From NCBI GenBank assembly GCA_964545315.1, contig CAZJGI010000010.1:10169-74168 (forward strand): 64,000 bases of DNA, written 5' to 3'. This DNA is from JAAYJR01 sp964545315 (GTDB lineage: Bacteria > Bacteroidota > Bacteroidia > Bacteroidales > Prolixibacteraceae). Shown one piece after another: positions 34,942 to 44,228 of this stretch. A program made the translations under genes and the position numbers. Position 1 is the stretch's first letter; each line of letters opens with the position of its first letter. The notes beneath the pieces were generated by a model. That model made no database searches. It saw only the letters and a list, made by a program, of their open reading frames with translations, and had not been told where the DNA came from.

Positions 34942-36570
34942 ATGTTGTTTCAGGAAAATTTTTTAAAGATGTCACGAATTTTTCAGTTTTTTCTTTCAGT
35001 TTTATCAGGTATATTTTTAAGTCTGCCCTGGTTAGGATTCCCGGGATGGATTCTTTTTGTTGCTTTAGTGCCATTATTTTTATTGCAGCAATTTTTTCTT
35101 GACCATGAATCAGAATATGGTAGCCTGGCATATTGGGGTTATAGCCTGCTCAGTTTTTTGATTTGGAATGGACTATGTACATGGTGGATTACCTATGCAA
35201 CATTGGCCGGGGCATTGATGGCAATTATCGTTAATTCATTTTTGATGTCAATTGTATGGTGGCTGGGGCATTTGGCAAGACTAAAGCTTAGATCGGTTTC
35301 CGGGTATCTGGCTGTTATTGTCTTTTGGATTTCATTCGAATTTTTTCATTTTCACTGGGATATTGAATGGCCATGGCTAACAATGGGTAACGGATTTGCC
35401 AATAATGTTAAAATTATTCAGTGGTATGAATATACAGGTGTACTGGGTGGAACCTTGTGGGTGCTCATTATAAATGTTTTGATCCATAAATTACTTACTT
35501 TTTATTCCGGTAGTATCCCTTTGTTCATTTTGTTAAAAAGGGGGATTGTACTTATAATATTTTTAGTTATTCCCTTAATGGTCTCTTTTGTAATATATTA
35601 CAATTATTACGAAAAGGAAGATACGTTAAATGTAGTAATTGTTCAACCAAATATTAATCCTTATTCAGAAGCGTGGGACAGTCGTGCGGAGATGGATAAG
35701 CTTAAAAAATTTCTAATTCAGGCAGATAAGAAGACGGATCACAATACTGATTTGGTTGTTGGGCCTGAATCTGTTTTTGAAAGGTATGATGAATGGGAGC
35801 ATCGGAGGTTACCTGTAAATTTTTTTTATATTCAGATGAAGGACTGGATGATGAATTATCAGGAAACTGAGTTGATTTTTGGGGCTTCCACGAGCAAAAT
35901 TTATTCAGGCAAAGAAGATGCAAGCCCTACAGCCAGGAAAACGCAGGGATTTTTTTATGATGTTTTTAACTCTGCTGTATTCATAGGAAGGGATGGCAGT
36001 GAACAGTTATATCATAAATCAATACTTGTTCCCGGAGTTGAAAAGATGCCTTTTAAGAGATATTTAGGTTTTTTGAACGATATTGTATTTAATTTGGGAG
36101 GAACAACCGGTAGCCTAGGTATTCAGGATGAACCATCCAATTTTATTTTAAAAGACGGACGCAAGGTCGCCCCCGCAGTTTGTTACGAATCTGTTTTTGG
36201 GGAGTATATGGCAAAGTCAGTGAAAAAAGGGGCAGGTGCGATTGTAATTATCACTAATGACGGCTGGTGGAGAAACACACCGGGTTACAAACAACACATG
36301 TCATTTGCCAGGCTTAGGGCTGTTGAAACACGACGGAGCATAATACGCTCGGCTAATACCGGAATATCATGTCTTATTAATCAGAGAGGAGATGTTGTTC
36401 AACAAACAGGTTGGTGGGAAGAAACTGCACTTAAAGGTATTATTAATTATAATCAGCGGATTACATTTTATGTAGAACATGGGGATTATATAGCCCGGAT
36501 AGCCCTTTTTATTTCTGCTTTGCTTATTTTATTGATTATTGTTGATAGATTTAAGATTCGCCAACCTTGA
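34942..36570 (+). CDS. lnt: Apolipoprotein N-acyltransferase
   Basis: Inner-membrane enzyme that adds the third acyl chain to lipoproteins. It has 542 aa with six or so N-terminal membrane segments, then a nitrilase-type periplasmic domain. The catalytic residues are Glu in VVGPESVFE, Lys in YHKSILVPGVEKMP and Cys in PAVCYESVFGEY. The NDGWW motif and a final membrane helix are present. An internal ATG at 34969 is an alternative start. Confidence 0.93.
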   Translation: MLFQENFLKMSRIFQFFLSVLSGIFLSLPWLGFPGWILFVALVPLFLLQQFFLDHESEYGSLAYWGYSLLSFLIWNGLCTWWITYATLAGALMAIIVNSFLMSIVWWLGHLARLKLRSVSGYLAVIVFWISFEFFHFHWDIEWPWLTMGNGFANNVKIIQWYEYTGVLGGTLWVLIINVLIHKLLTFYSGSIPLFILLKRGIVLIIFLVIPLMVSFVIYYNYYEKEDTLNVVIVQPNINPYSEAWDSRAEMDKLKKFLIQADKKTDHNTDLVVGPESVFERYDEWEHRRLPVNFFYIQMKDWMMNYQETELIFGASTSKIYSGKEDASPTARKTQGFFYDVFNSAVFIGRDGSEQLYHKSILVPGVEKMPFKRYLGFLNDIVFNLGGTTGSLGIQDEPSNFILKDGRKVAPAVCYESVFGEYMAKSVKKGAGAIVIITNDGWWRNTPGYKQHMSFARLRAVETRRSIIRSANTGISCLINQRGDVVQQTGWWEETALKGIINYNQRITFYVEHGDYIARIALFISALLILLIIVDRFKIRQP

Positions 36571-36659
36571 AAAATAATATAAAGACCAGTCAGATTAAAA
36601 AAAATCCGCACCAATTCCGTTTGCGTAAAACCCCGGTTTGACAGGATTTGAGTGCCTGA

Positions 36660-36740
36660 TCGTTCAAACGTCCACCGGTCTTTCGACTCATCCCGGCTAA
36701 AACCGGGACTACAAGGCCTGTTTTTACGATCGATGAGCTT
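36660..36740. repeat. Intergenic palindromic repeat region
   Basis: The 480-bp gap between lnt and rseC holds TCCCGG (36691-36696) facing CCGGGA (36703-36708) within atcccggctaaaaccgggac, a REP-like hairpin. The surrounding 36600-36790 stretch is richer in GC than its flanks. A minus-strand frame across it (36486-36818) looks like a chance frame through the repeat. The rest is AT-rich promoter DNA. Confidence 0.5.
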
Positions 36741-36983
36741 GCTCAGTTTAATAAGATCTGTTGAGTTTACCAACTGCTGAATCGATGCGGATAATATTTT
36801 TAAAGAACTAAACTTCATTCCAAATATAATCCTAATTGTTGTATTTTACAAATTTTTTGACAATTTTGAATCATTCGAAAAATAACATATTATAAGATAA
36901 TGAGTTATAAGTTATGTTTTATGAAACATCAATTTTTTTTTCACAAAACTGTATTTTGACATGTCTGCATTTAAACAAAACAC

Positions 36984-36991
36984 TAAATTTG
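36984..36991 (+). promoter_or_regulatory. Bacteroidota -7 promoter element for the rseC-rnf operon
   Basis: TAAATTTG matches TAnnTTTG, 59 bp before the rseC ATG. A TTTTG at 36954-36958 lies 25 bp upstream, slightly far for a -33 element. Confidence 0.5.
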
Positions 36992-37050
36992 TAAACTTTA
37001 AATAGCAAAAAAACACCTGTTTTACGGATACAATTATCAAACATAAAGCT

Positions 37051-37440
37051 ATGATTAAAAGGGTTACAGATAATTCTCTCGTTGTGACCGTTTTAAGTGA
37101 ATCAGCATGTTCAGGATGCCATGCCAAAGGAGCTTGTTCTGTTGCTGACCAAAAGGAAAAAGATATTGATATTAAGGTAAATGGCGGGGGGTATAAACCA
37201 GGGCAATACGTGAATGTGATACTGAAAGAATCTCATGGTATTAAAGCTTTGATATTTGGTTATTTAATTCCGTTTTTTCTTGTCCTTCTTGTGTTGATAA
37301 TTGCTTTTGAGATGACATCAAATGAGGTTACCTCTGCATGTTTATCGCTGGGTATTTTAATTCCCTATTATGCAGGATTGTTCTTATTTAAGAATTCTTT
37401 TAATAAAATATTCAGATTTGAAATAGAGAAAATAGAATAG
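37051..37440 (+). CDS. RseC/MucC-like redox membrane protein
   Basis: A 129-aa protein with an N-terminal Cys cluster (SACSGCHAKGACS) and two membrane helices (about residues 68-88 and 92-112). RseC-family proteins accompany Rnf/Rsx complexes and help reduce SoxR in enterobacteria. Here it is the first gene of the rnf operon, 3 bp before rnfB, as is common in Bacteroidota. Role in Rnf assembly or electron transfer is inferred. Confidence 0.87.
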   Translation: MIKRVTDNSLVVTVLSESACSGCHAKGACSVADQKEKDIDIKVNGGGYKPGQYVNVILKESHGIKALIFGYLIPFFLVLLVLIIAFEMTSNEVTSACLSLGILIPYYAGLFLFKNSFNKIFRFEIEKIE

Positions 37441-37443
37441 GTT

Positions 37444-38292
37444 ATGAGTATCACTATTATATATACAATTGCTGCACTCAGCATTCTGGGTGGTTCTGCT
37501 GCTGTTGTTTTGTATCTGGTAGCTCAGAAATTCAAGGTTTATGAAGATCCAAGAATAGATGAAGTCGAAAGAGCATTACCAGGTGCCAATTGCGGGGGGT
37601 GTGGTTTTGCAGGGTGTCGGGCATTTGCTGAAGCTTGTGTCAGGGCTCCTGACCTGGCAGATATATATTGTCCGGTTGGCGGAGATGCAGTAATGGAGCG
37701 CGTAGCTGCTATATTAGGGTTAACAGCAGTTAAAAAAGATCCCCGGGTTGCATTCATACGTTGCAACGGCATATGTGAATACAGGCCTAAAACCAGCAAT
37801 TATGACGGTGTGAAAACCTGTGCTATTGAGTCGTTGATTTATAGTGGAGAAACTGATTGCCAGTGGGGATGTCTTGGTTATGGAGATTGCTATGAGTCTT
37901 GTAAGTTCAATGCAATTGAGCTTAGGCCTGAATTGGGTATCCCGTTGATAATAGACGATAATTGTGTTGCTTGCGGGGCTTGCGTTGAAGCGTGTCCAAG
38001 AGACCTGATTGAATTGAGAAGGAAATATCCGAAAAACCGTAAGGTTGTTGTTGCGTGCAGGAATAAAGATAAAGCAAATGTAGCCATTAAAGCATGTAAG
38101 GTTGCATGTATCGGTTGCGGTAAATGCGTCAGGGAGTGTAAGTTCGATGCTATTACAATTGAAAATAATTTAGCCTTTATCGATTCTGACAAGTGTAAGT
38201 TATGCCGTAAATGCGTTTCCGTATGCCCAACCGGCGCAATTTTGGAGTTCAATTTTCCACCTAGAAAAATTGATGATACAAAGTCGGCTTAA
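37444..38292 (+). CDS. rnfB: Rnf electron transport complex subunit B
   Basis: Ferredoxin-oxidising entry subunit of the ion-pumping Rnf complex. Of 282 aa, the first 25 residues form the membrane anchor. GANCGGCGFAGCRAFAEAC then CP is the Fe-S cluster domain. Several ferredoxin-type motifs follow, such as CVACGACVEACP, CIGCGKCVRECK and CKLCRKCVSVCP. The start is the ATG at 37444, 3 bp after rseC. Confidence 0.95.
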   Translation: MSITIIYTIAALSILGGSAAVVLYLVAQKFKVYEDPRIDEVERALPGANCGGCGFAGCRAFAEACVRAPDLADIYCPVGGDAVMERVAAILGLTAVKKDPRVAFIRCNGICEYRPKTSNYDGVKTCAIESLIYSGETDCQWGCLGYGDCYESCKFNAIELRPELGIPLIIDDNCVACGACVEACPRDLIELRRKYPKNRKVVVACRNKDKANVAIKACKVACIGCGKCVRECKFDAITIENNLAFIDSDKCKLCRKCVSVCPTGAILEFNFPPRKIDDTKSA

Positions 38293-38444
38293 TTGTATTT
38301 ACAGAACGTCAAAATCAATTGGTGGTTATGAAATACTAAAATTGATAAAGAATGAAGTTTTCAGATTTTTATATGCAAAACAAATGGGTTAAGGTATTTT
38401 TACCTAATTCAGTGATTAAGTAAATTACCCTAAATGAAATCAGA

Positions 38445-39776
38445 ATGTTAAAGACGTTCAAAATTGGAGGGGTTCATCCACCCGGGTATAAGATGTCTGC
38501 AGATAAGCCTATTCAGGTTTTACCTCTGCCGTCATCGGTTTTTATACCCCTGGCACAACACATCGGTTCTCCGGCAATTCCTGTTGTTGCAAAGGGGGAT
38601 ATAGTAAAAACCGGACAGTTAATTGCCAAAAGTAATGGTTTTGTTTCCTCTAATATCCATTCATCTGTATCAGGCAAAGTCAGGAAAATAGATCTTTTAG
38701 CTGACAGTTCTGGTTATCCCCGGCAGGGTATTTATATAGATGTAGAAGGAGACGAATGGCTTGAAGAGATTGACAGGTCAGAAACACTGGTTAAGGATTT
38801 TGATCTTGACAAACAAAAAATAATACAAAAAATCCAACAAGCCGGAATTGTCGGATTGGGAGGAGCAACGTTCCCTACCCATGTCAAGCTAGTTCCCCCA
38901 AAGGGCATGAAGGCTGAGATACTGTTGATAAACGGCGTGGAGTGTGAGCCCTATCTCACCTCAGATCACAGGCTTATGCTTGAAAAACCTGATGAAATTC
39001 TTACGGGGACCCAATTATTGATGAAAGCCCTGGATGTAAAAAAAGCTGTTATTGGAATTGAAATAAATAAGTCGGATGCTGTAAGTCTGTTTACCGAAAG
39101 GTCAAAACTTTACAAAGACATTAAAGTAGTATCTCTCAGGGTAAAATATCCTCAGGGAGGTGAGAAACAGCTTATTAAAGCTGTCACAGGTAAAGAGGTA
39201 CCATCAGGTGCTCTTCCTGTGGCCATTGGAGCTATAGTCTCAAATGTTGGGACTGCATTTGCAGTTTACGAAGCTGTGATAAAAAATAAGCCTCTGTTTG
39301 AAAGAATCGTTACCATTACAGGCAAAGAATTAACAAATCCTTCTAATTTTAAAGTGAGGATTGGAACTGCTACCTCTGCTTTAATTGAAGCAGCAGGAGG
39401 TTTGCCGGAAGATACCGGTAAAATCATCAGTGGAGGGCCTATGATGGGAAGGGCAATTACACATCCTGAGGTGCCTGTTACAAAAGGTACTTCCGGTATA
39501 ATACTGATGAAAAAAGGTGAATCAGGGCGTGATGAAGTTATTGAATGCATTAGATGTGCAAGGTGTGTAGAGGCCTGTCCTATGGGTCTGGAACCCTATT
39601 ATTTAATGACAGTATCAAAAAAGAATCTTTTCGAAGTTGCAGAAAATGACAATATTATGGATTGTATTGAGTGTGGTTCCTGCAGCTTTATTTGCCCTTC
39701 TAAAAGACCTTTGCTTGACTATATAAGATTGGGAAAAATAAAAGTTGGACAAATTATCAGAACCAGAAAAAAATAA
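38445..39776 (+). CDS. rnfC: Rnf electron transport complex subunit C
   Basis: Peripheral NAD(H)- and FMN-binding subunit, 443 aa. The motifs GGVHPPGYK, GLGGATFPTHVK and LLINGVECEPYLTSDHRLM form the Nqo1-like domain. Two [4Fe-4S] motifs close the protein: CIRCARCVEACP and CIECGSCSFICP. A 152-bp non-coding gap precedes it, longer than others in the operon, and could hold an internal promoter. No consensus was found there. Confidence 0.95.
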   Translation: MLKTFKIGGVHPPGYKMSADKPIQVLPLPSSVFIPLAQHIGSPAIPVVAKGDIVKTGQLIAKSNGFVSSNIHSSVSGKVRKIDLLADSSGYPRQGIYIDVEGDEWLEEIDRSETLVKDFDLDKQKIIQKIQQAGIVGLGGATFPTHVKLVPPKGMKAEILLINGVECEPYLTSDHRLMLEKPDEILTGTQLLMKALDVKKAVIGIEINKSDAVSLFTERSKLYKDIKVVSLRVKYPQGGEKQLIKAVTGKEVPSGALPVAIGAIVSNVGTAFAVYEAVIKNKPLFERIVTITGKELTNPSNFKVRIGTATSALIEAAGGLPEDTGKIISGGPMMGRAITHPEVPVTKGTSGIILMKKGESGRDEVIECIRCARCVEACPMGLEPYYLMTVSKKNLFEVAENDNIMDCIECGSCSFICPSKRPLLDYIRLGKIKVGQIIRTRKK

Positions 39777-39819
39777 TATTACTAATGTCTGACCGGCTCA
39801 GAATTGTAACTTAAAGATT

Positions 39820-40800
39820 ATGGATAAATTATTGATAGTTTCACCTTCACCACATATCTATTCCGATGATTCATCCGGGAAGATAATGTACAGGGTTGTT
39901 TTTGCCTTGCTGCCGGCATTAATATGGTCTGTTTTTATTTTTGGACCGGATGCTCTAAGAGTTACTGTTATTGCAGTGACAGCCTGTTTAGGAATTGAAT
40001 ACATTATTCAGAAATATATAATGAAGCAGAAACCATCAATAACTGACGGATCTGCACTGGTTACCGGCGTACTGCTTGCATTCAATGTCCCTTCCGGATT
40101 GCCCTGGTGGATCATTATTATTGGTGCGATAGCTGCAATAGGAATTGGGAAAATGTCGTTCGGAGGACTTGGATGTAATGTATTTAATCCGGCTCTTGTC
40201 GGAAGAGTATTCCTTCTTATCTCATTCCCTGTTCAAATGAATACATGGCCATCCATAACCTCTGACAAAGTTGACAGCCTTACCTCTGCAACTCCTTTGG
40301 CCTTAATTAAGGAAGGCCTGGAGAAAGGAGAACCTGTTTCTGAATTATTGCAGGGATTGCCTGCTGTATCCGATCTGATGCTTGGAAATTACGGTGGCTC
40401 ATTGGGCGAGATGTCTGCCTTGCTGCTTATCTTCGGAGGTATTTATTTATTATGGCGTAAAATAATTACCTGGCATATTCCTGTTTCAATTATTGTGTCA
40501 GTTCTCTTAATTTCAGGAATATTTTGGTTCGTTGATCCTGTAACACATATTAATCCTTTATACCACATATTTACGGGTGGACTTATGCTTGGGGCTTTAT
40601 TTATGGCCACAGATATGGTTACTTCTCCTATGACACCCAAAGGACAGCTGATTTATGGTACAGGAATAGGTGTTCTTACAATATGTATACGTCTTTTTGG
40701 AGCTTATCCTGAAGGTATATCTTTTGCTATTTTAATAATGAATGCGTTTACACCACTTCTGAATATGTATTCTAAACCTAAACGTTTTGGAGGAAATTAA
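39820..40800 (+). CDS. rnfD: Rnf electron transport complex subunit D
   Basis: Polytopic subunit (326 aa, about nine membrane segments). The covalent FMN attachment site is the Thr in SLTSATPLAL. TDGSALVTGVLLAFN and GGLGCNVFNPALVGR are conserved. It follows rnfC by 43 bp and ends one base before the rnfG start. Confidence 0.94.
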   Translation: MDKLLIVSPSPHIYSDDSSGKIMYRVVFALLPALIWSVFIFGPDALRVTVIAVTACLGIEYIIQKYIMKQKPSITDGSALVTGVLLAFNVPSGLPWWIIIIGAIAAIGIGKMSFGGLGCNVFNPALVGRVFLLISFPVQMNTWPSITSDKVDSLTSATPLALIKEGLEKGEPVSELLQGLPAVSDLMLGNYGGSLGEMSALLLIFGGIYLLWRKIITWHIPVSIIVSVLLISGIFWFVDPVTHINPLYHIFTGGLMLGALFMATDMVTSPMTPKGQLIYGTGIGVLTICIRLFGAYPEGISFAILIMNAFTPLLNMYSKPKRFGGN

Positions 40801-40801
40801 T

Positions 40802-41410
40802 ATGGCAAAGCGAGAGTCTACATTTATGAATATGTTTCTGGCACTTTTTGTTGTTACACTTATATCTGCTTCTGCTTTGGGATTTGTATATGAAATGACC
40901 AAAGAAGCTATTGAAACATCAAAGATAAAGGCCCAGGGTGATGCTATTAAAAATATATTACCCGAATTTGACCGTTTGGGTGATCCGTTCAAGGTGATTG
41001 CGGGAGCACCGGGTGATACCCTCGAGTGTTTCCCGGCTTATCGAAATAATGAATTTGTGGGTGTTGCTGTTAAAACATATTCTAAAAAAGGTTTCAGCGG
41101 ATTAATTTCTATTATGGCAGGGATTGATTTATCAGGCAATTTTTCGGGTTATCAGGTTTTAGAACACTCTGAAACCCCGGGACTCGGATCAAAAATGAGC
41201 GACTGGTTCAGTAATACGGAAAAACCAGGACAGTGTATTATAGGTAAAAATCCTGAATCTTATAGTTTTCAGGTAACAAAAGATGGAGGTGACATAGATG
41301 CAATCACAGCTTCTACAATATCCTCACGGGCTTTTCTTGATGCCCTTGTTCGGGCTTATAATGCATATAAAGAGAGTGCAAATGAAATATCCGGCAATGC
41401 CGGGAAATAA
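40802..41410 (+). CDS. rnfG: Rnf electron transport complex subunit G
   Basis: Membrane-anchored flavoprotein, about 202 aa. An N-terminal helix (FMNMFLALFVVTLISASALG) precedes the periplasmic FMN-binding domain. Motifs HSETPGLGSKM and DAITASTISSRAF are present, with the flavinylated Thr expected in the latter. The ATG at 40802 is preceded by GGAGGA, a strong Shine-Dalgarno. A TTG at 40787 inside rnfD is not needed. Confidence 0.93.
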   Translation: MAKRESTFMNMFLALFVVTLISASALGFVYEMTKEAIETSKIKAQGDAIKNILPEFDRLGDPFKVIAGAPGDTLECFPAYRNNEFVGVAVKTYSKKGFSGLISIMAGIDLSGNFSGYQVLEHSETPGLGSKMSDWFSNTEKPGQCIIGKNPESYSFQVTKDGGDIDAITASTISSRAFLDALVRAYNAYKESANEISGNAGK

Positions 41411-41420
41411 TATACTGATT

Positions 41421-42005
41421 ATGGATCATTGGAAAAATTTTTCGAAAGGATTTATAAAGGAGAACCCCGTTTTTGTGCTGCTACTCGGGATGTGTCCAAC
41501 TCTGGGTGTTACATCATCAGCTATCAACGGACTAGGAATGGGACTGGCTACAACATTTGTGTTATTTATGTCAAATATTGTAGTTTCTGCCGTTAAGGAC
41601 CTGATACCCGATAAGGTTAGGATCCCTTCATTCATAGTGATCATTGCTACTTTTGTGACTATTGTCCAGCTTATTATGGAGGCTTATGTGCCATCCCTCT
41701 ATAAAAGCCTTGGGTTATTTATTCCACTAATTGTTGTTAACTGTATCGTCCTTGGGAGGGCTGAGGCTTTTGCCTCTAAAAATAATATATTAAGTTCTGC
41801 TCTCGATGGCCTTGGAATAGGGCTGGGATTCAGTTTTGCACTAGTCCTTCTGGGAGGAATACGTGAATTTCTTGGTAGCGGAAAACTTTTTAATATTTCA
41901 GTGTACTCTGAAAACTATGTCGTACTGTTGTTTGTCCTTGCACCCGGAGCTTTTATAGTACTGGGATATCTTATAGCATTAATTAACCGGATCAGGAAAA
42001 ATTAG
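41421..42005 (+). CDS. rnfE: Rnf electron transport complex subunit E
   Basis: Six-helix membrane subunit of 194 aa, paralogous to RnfA. GMCPTLGVTSSAINGLGMG and VVNCIVLGRAEAFAS are the conserved half-site motifs with the cluster-ligand Cys residues. The ATG at 41421 is chosen over frames opening inside rnfG. Confidence 0.93.
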   Translation: MDHWKNFSKGFIKENPVFVLLLGMCPTLGVTSSAINGLGMGLATTFVLFMSNIVVSAVKDLIPDKVRIPSFIVIIATFVTIVQLIMEAYVPSLYKSLGLFIPLIVVNCIVLGRAEAFASKNNILSSALDGLGIGLGFSFALVLLGGIREFLGSGKLFNISVYSENYVVLLFVLAPGAFIVLGYLIALINRIRKN

Positions 42006-42016
42006 GAGGAACAGAT

Positions 42017-42589
42017 ATGAATTACTTTATAATAATTTTAGGGGCAATACTGGTTAACAATATTGTTTTGATGCAGTTCCTGGGAATATGTCCGTTCCTG
42101 GGTGTTTCCAAACGTCTGTCTACAGCTTTTGGAATGGCAGGTGCAGTAGCATTTGTAATGGTTTTGGCTACTATTTCAACTTACCTTCTTCAGGTTTTTG
42201 TTCTTAATCCTTTTGGTTTGCAGTTTCTGCAAACAATAGCTTTTATTTTAGTTATTGCTGCACTGGTGCAACTGGTGGAAATAATCCTCAAAAAGGTGAG
42301 CCCGGCACTTTATAAAGCTCTCGGTATTTTTTTACCCCTTATAACAACAAACTGTACTATTTTAGGTGTTGCAATACTGACTGTCCAAAAAGAGTTTAAC
42401 CTAGTGGAAGGTGTGGTTTTTGCAGCTTCAAATGCTGTGGGTTTCGGTCTCGCATTAATAATCTTTGCAGGTATACGGGAACACCTCGACCTGATGAACG
42501 TGCCTGATGGATTAAAGGGCACACCCATAGCACTTATAACAGCAGGAATACTGGCAATGTCATTTATGGGTTTTTCAGGATTGGTGTAA
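42017..42589 (+). CDS. rnfA: Rnf electron transport complex subunit A
   Basis: Six-helix membrane subunit of 190 aa, inverted-topology partner of RnfE. LGICPFLGVSKRLSTA and ITTNCTILGVAIL carry the conserved Cys residues. AGGAGGAACAG before the ATG is a strong Shine-Dalgarno. It is the last gene of the operon. Confidence 0.95.
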   Translation: MNYFIIILGAILVNNIVLMQFLGICPFLGVSKRLSTAFGMAGAVAFVMVLATISTYLLQVFVLNPFGLQFLQTIAFILVIAALVQLVEIILKKVSPALYKALGIFLPLITTNCTILGVAILTVQKEFNLVEGVVFAASNAVGFGLALIIFAGIREHLDLMNVPDGLKGTPIALITAGILAMSFMGFSGLV

Positions 42590-42645
42590 TTAGGATATCT
42601 GATCTTTTTTTTATATTTTAGGTCAATCTGCAATTAATACTTATT

Positions 42646-43341
42646 ATGAAACTGGTTTGGACTTTTTTGTTATTTGTGTTGTTCCTTAGAGTCGACGTTT
42701 GTGCACAATCCTCATATGAAATACTTCGTGCAGGTGACTTTTTTAATTTCAATCAACTGGTTAAAGAAGAAAGGAAAATGTTCCTTACTGAAGACGATAT
42801 TGAAGGATCTCCATATCTTAATGACCAATTTATTGAAGGATCAGTTTTTACAACCGCCAAAGCCAGATTTATCGGAATACCACTTCGTTATAATATTTAT
42901 AATGATCAGGTGGAATTCCGTAAAGGTGACGGCATAGTGCAGGTGCTGGCGGCCCCTGCAATTATTGAAAAAATAGAAATGGGTGATATTTCTCTTGAAT
43001 ATTCTCCATATTCAATTCAAAAGAAAATCAAACATGGTTTTTTTGTTGTACTTGAAAAAGGTAATGCCTCTCTCTATTCCAGGCCAGGTATAATATTTAA
43101 GGAAGCTGAGAAGGCTGAAGCATATAAAGAACCTCAACCCCCACGTTTTATAAGAAAAGCAGATGAATACTTTATAAGAATTGGGGAAGACCCTGCTTTG
43201 CCGGTTACTAAAAGAAAAGACCTGGTTGAGATTCTTAATGACCACGAAAAGGATGTCAGTAAATTTATCAACGATAATCAAATTAATACCAACAAGCCTG
43301 AAACTTTAATTAAATTGGTGCAATATTATAATTCTCTTTGA
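42646..43341 (+). CDS. Hypothetical secreted protein
   Basis: A 231-aa protein with a signal peptide (MKLVWTFLLFVLFLRVDVCAQ). The body is beta-rich in the middle (IPLRYNIYNDQVEFRKGDGIVQ), with a helical end containing DLVEILNDHEKDVSKFI. No known domain was recognised. The start lies 56 bp after rnfA, so co-transcription with rnf is possible but no functional link is evident. Confidence 0.7.
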   Translation: MKLVWTFLLFVLFLRVDVCAQSSYEILRAGDFFNFNQLVKEERKMFLTEDDIEGSPYLNDQFIEGSVFTTAKARFIGIPLRYNIYNDQVEFRKGDGIVQVLAAPAIIEKIEMGDISLEYSPYSIQKKIKHGFFVVLEKGNASLYSRPGIIFKEAEKAEAYKEPQPPRFIRKADEYFIRIGEDPALPVTKRKDLVEILNDHEKDVSKFINDNQINTNKPETLIKLVQYYNSL

Positions 43342-43456
43342 TTGGCCTGATAATATTTTTACAGATATTCCCGTTTTTATGCCGTCACCTTAAATCCGCA
43401 GCCAGGGATAAATCTTTGGTCTGAAAGATAAATTGACTTAATACTTTAGTCCTTGC

Positions 43457-43474
43457 CGTTCACATCACCGAACG
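43457..43474. repeat. REP-like palindrome
   Basis: CGTTC (43457-43461) faces GAACG (43470-43474) in ttgccgttcacatcaccgaacg. It resembles the second hairpin at 9677-9696 and shares its TTGCCGTTC start and following ATGG. It sits alone in the gap before trmJ. Confidence 0.5.
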
Positions 43475-43530
43475 TATAGATGGCCTGCCAAATTCTTTAT
43501 TTTTCTATTTTTATCTAAAATTTTGATCAA

Positions 43531-44202
43531 ATGAATATTTCATTTATTCTTGTGGAACCTGCAGTACCTGAAAATATAGGAGCAGCTGCCCGGGCTATGA
43601 AAACGATGGGATTTGACAGGTTATTACTTGTTAATCCGTGTAATTACCTTGATGGCCCCGCAAGATGGCTGGCTCATGCCTCAACTGAAATCCTCGATAA
43701 TGCTACAGTATTTCATTCACTTAAAGAGGCAGTTGAAGATTTTGATTTTGTGATTGGTACAACTGCAAAAAAGCGAAGTGTTAAAAATGATTATTATCCA
43801 TTAAATAAACTACACAATATTTTAAAAGCAAAAGGCAGTTCCGTTAAAAAGGCTGCCCTCGTTTTCGGGCGTGAAGAATCAGGATTGCGAAATGACGAAT
43901 TAAAATTGTGTAATATTGTTTCTACAGTTCCCTTAAAGACAATAACTCCTTCTCTTAATCTGGCACAGGCAGTTATGCTGTACGCATGGGAATTATCCCG
44001 TCAGGCTGAACAGGACATATCAACCGATATGCCTCAAAATGATGACAGTCTGAAAGTATTGCTGGGGAAAGTTAAATTAGTTTTGATTAATGTCGGCTTT
44101 AGTGAGAATTCACTTATATATTCGCGTTTCCTTGAGCGAATATCAGTCCTTGGAAAAAATGACATTCACTTAATACATTCTTTTTGCAATAAACTTCTTT
44201 AA
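43531..44202 (+). CDS. trmJ: TrmJ-like tRNA/rRNA 2'-O-methyltransferase (SPOUT)
   Basis: A 223-aa SpoU-type methyltransferase. ILVEPAVPENIGAAARAMKTMGF, LVFGREESGLRNDEL and IPLKT-like VPLKTITPSLNLAQAVMLYAWEL are the three SPOUT motifs forming the knotted SAM site. The layout matches TrmJ, which modifies position 32 of tRNAs. A slightly different rRNA or tRNA target is possible. Confidence 0.88.
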   Translation: MNISFILVEPAVPENIGAAARAMKTMGFDRLLLVNPCNYLDGPARWLAHASTEILDNATVFHSLKEAVEDFDFVIGTTAKKRSVKNDYYPLNKLHNILKAKGSSVKKAALVFGREESGLRNDELKLCNIVSTVPLKTITPSLNLAQAVMLYAWELSRQAEQDISTDMPQNDDSLKVLLGKVKLVLINVGFSENSLIYSRFLERISVLGKNDIHLIHSFCNKLL

Positions 44203-44228
44203 AATGACAATTCCGATCAAAAATCATC

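Noticed and set aside
36486..36818. 110-aa minus-strand frame between lnt and rseC
   Set aside because: It runs through a GC-richer palindromic repeat and into the 3' end of lnt. No family, signal or start context was seen, so a chance frame is more likely.
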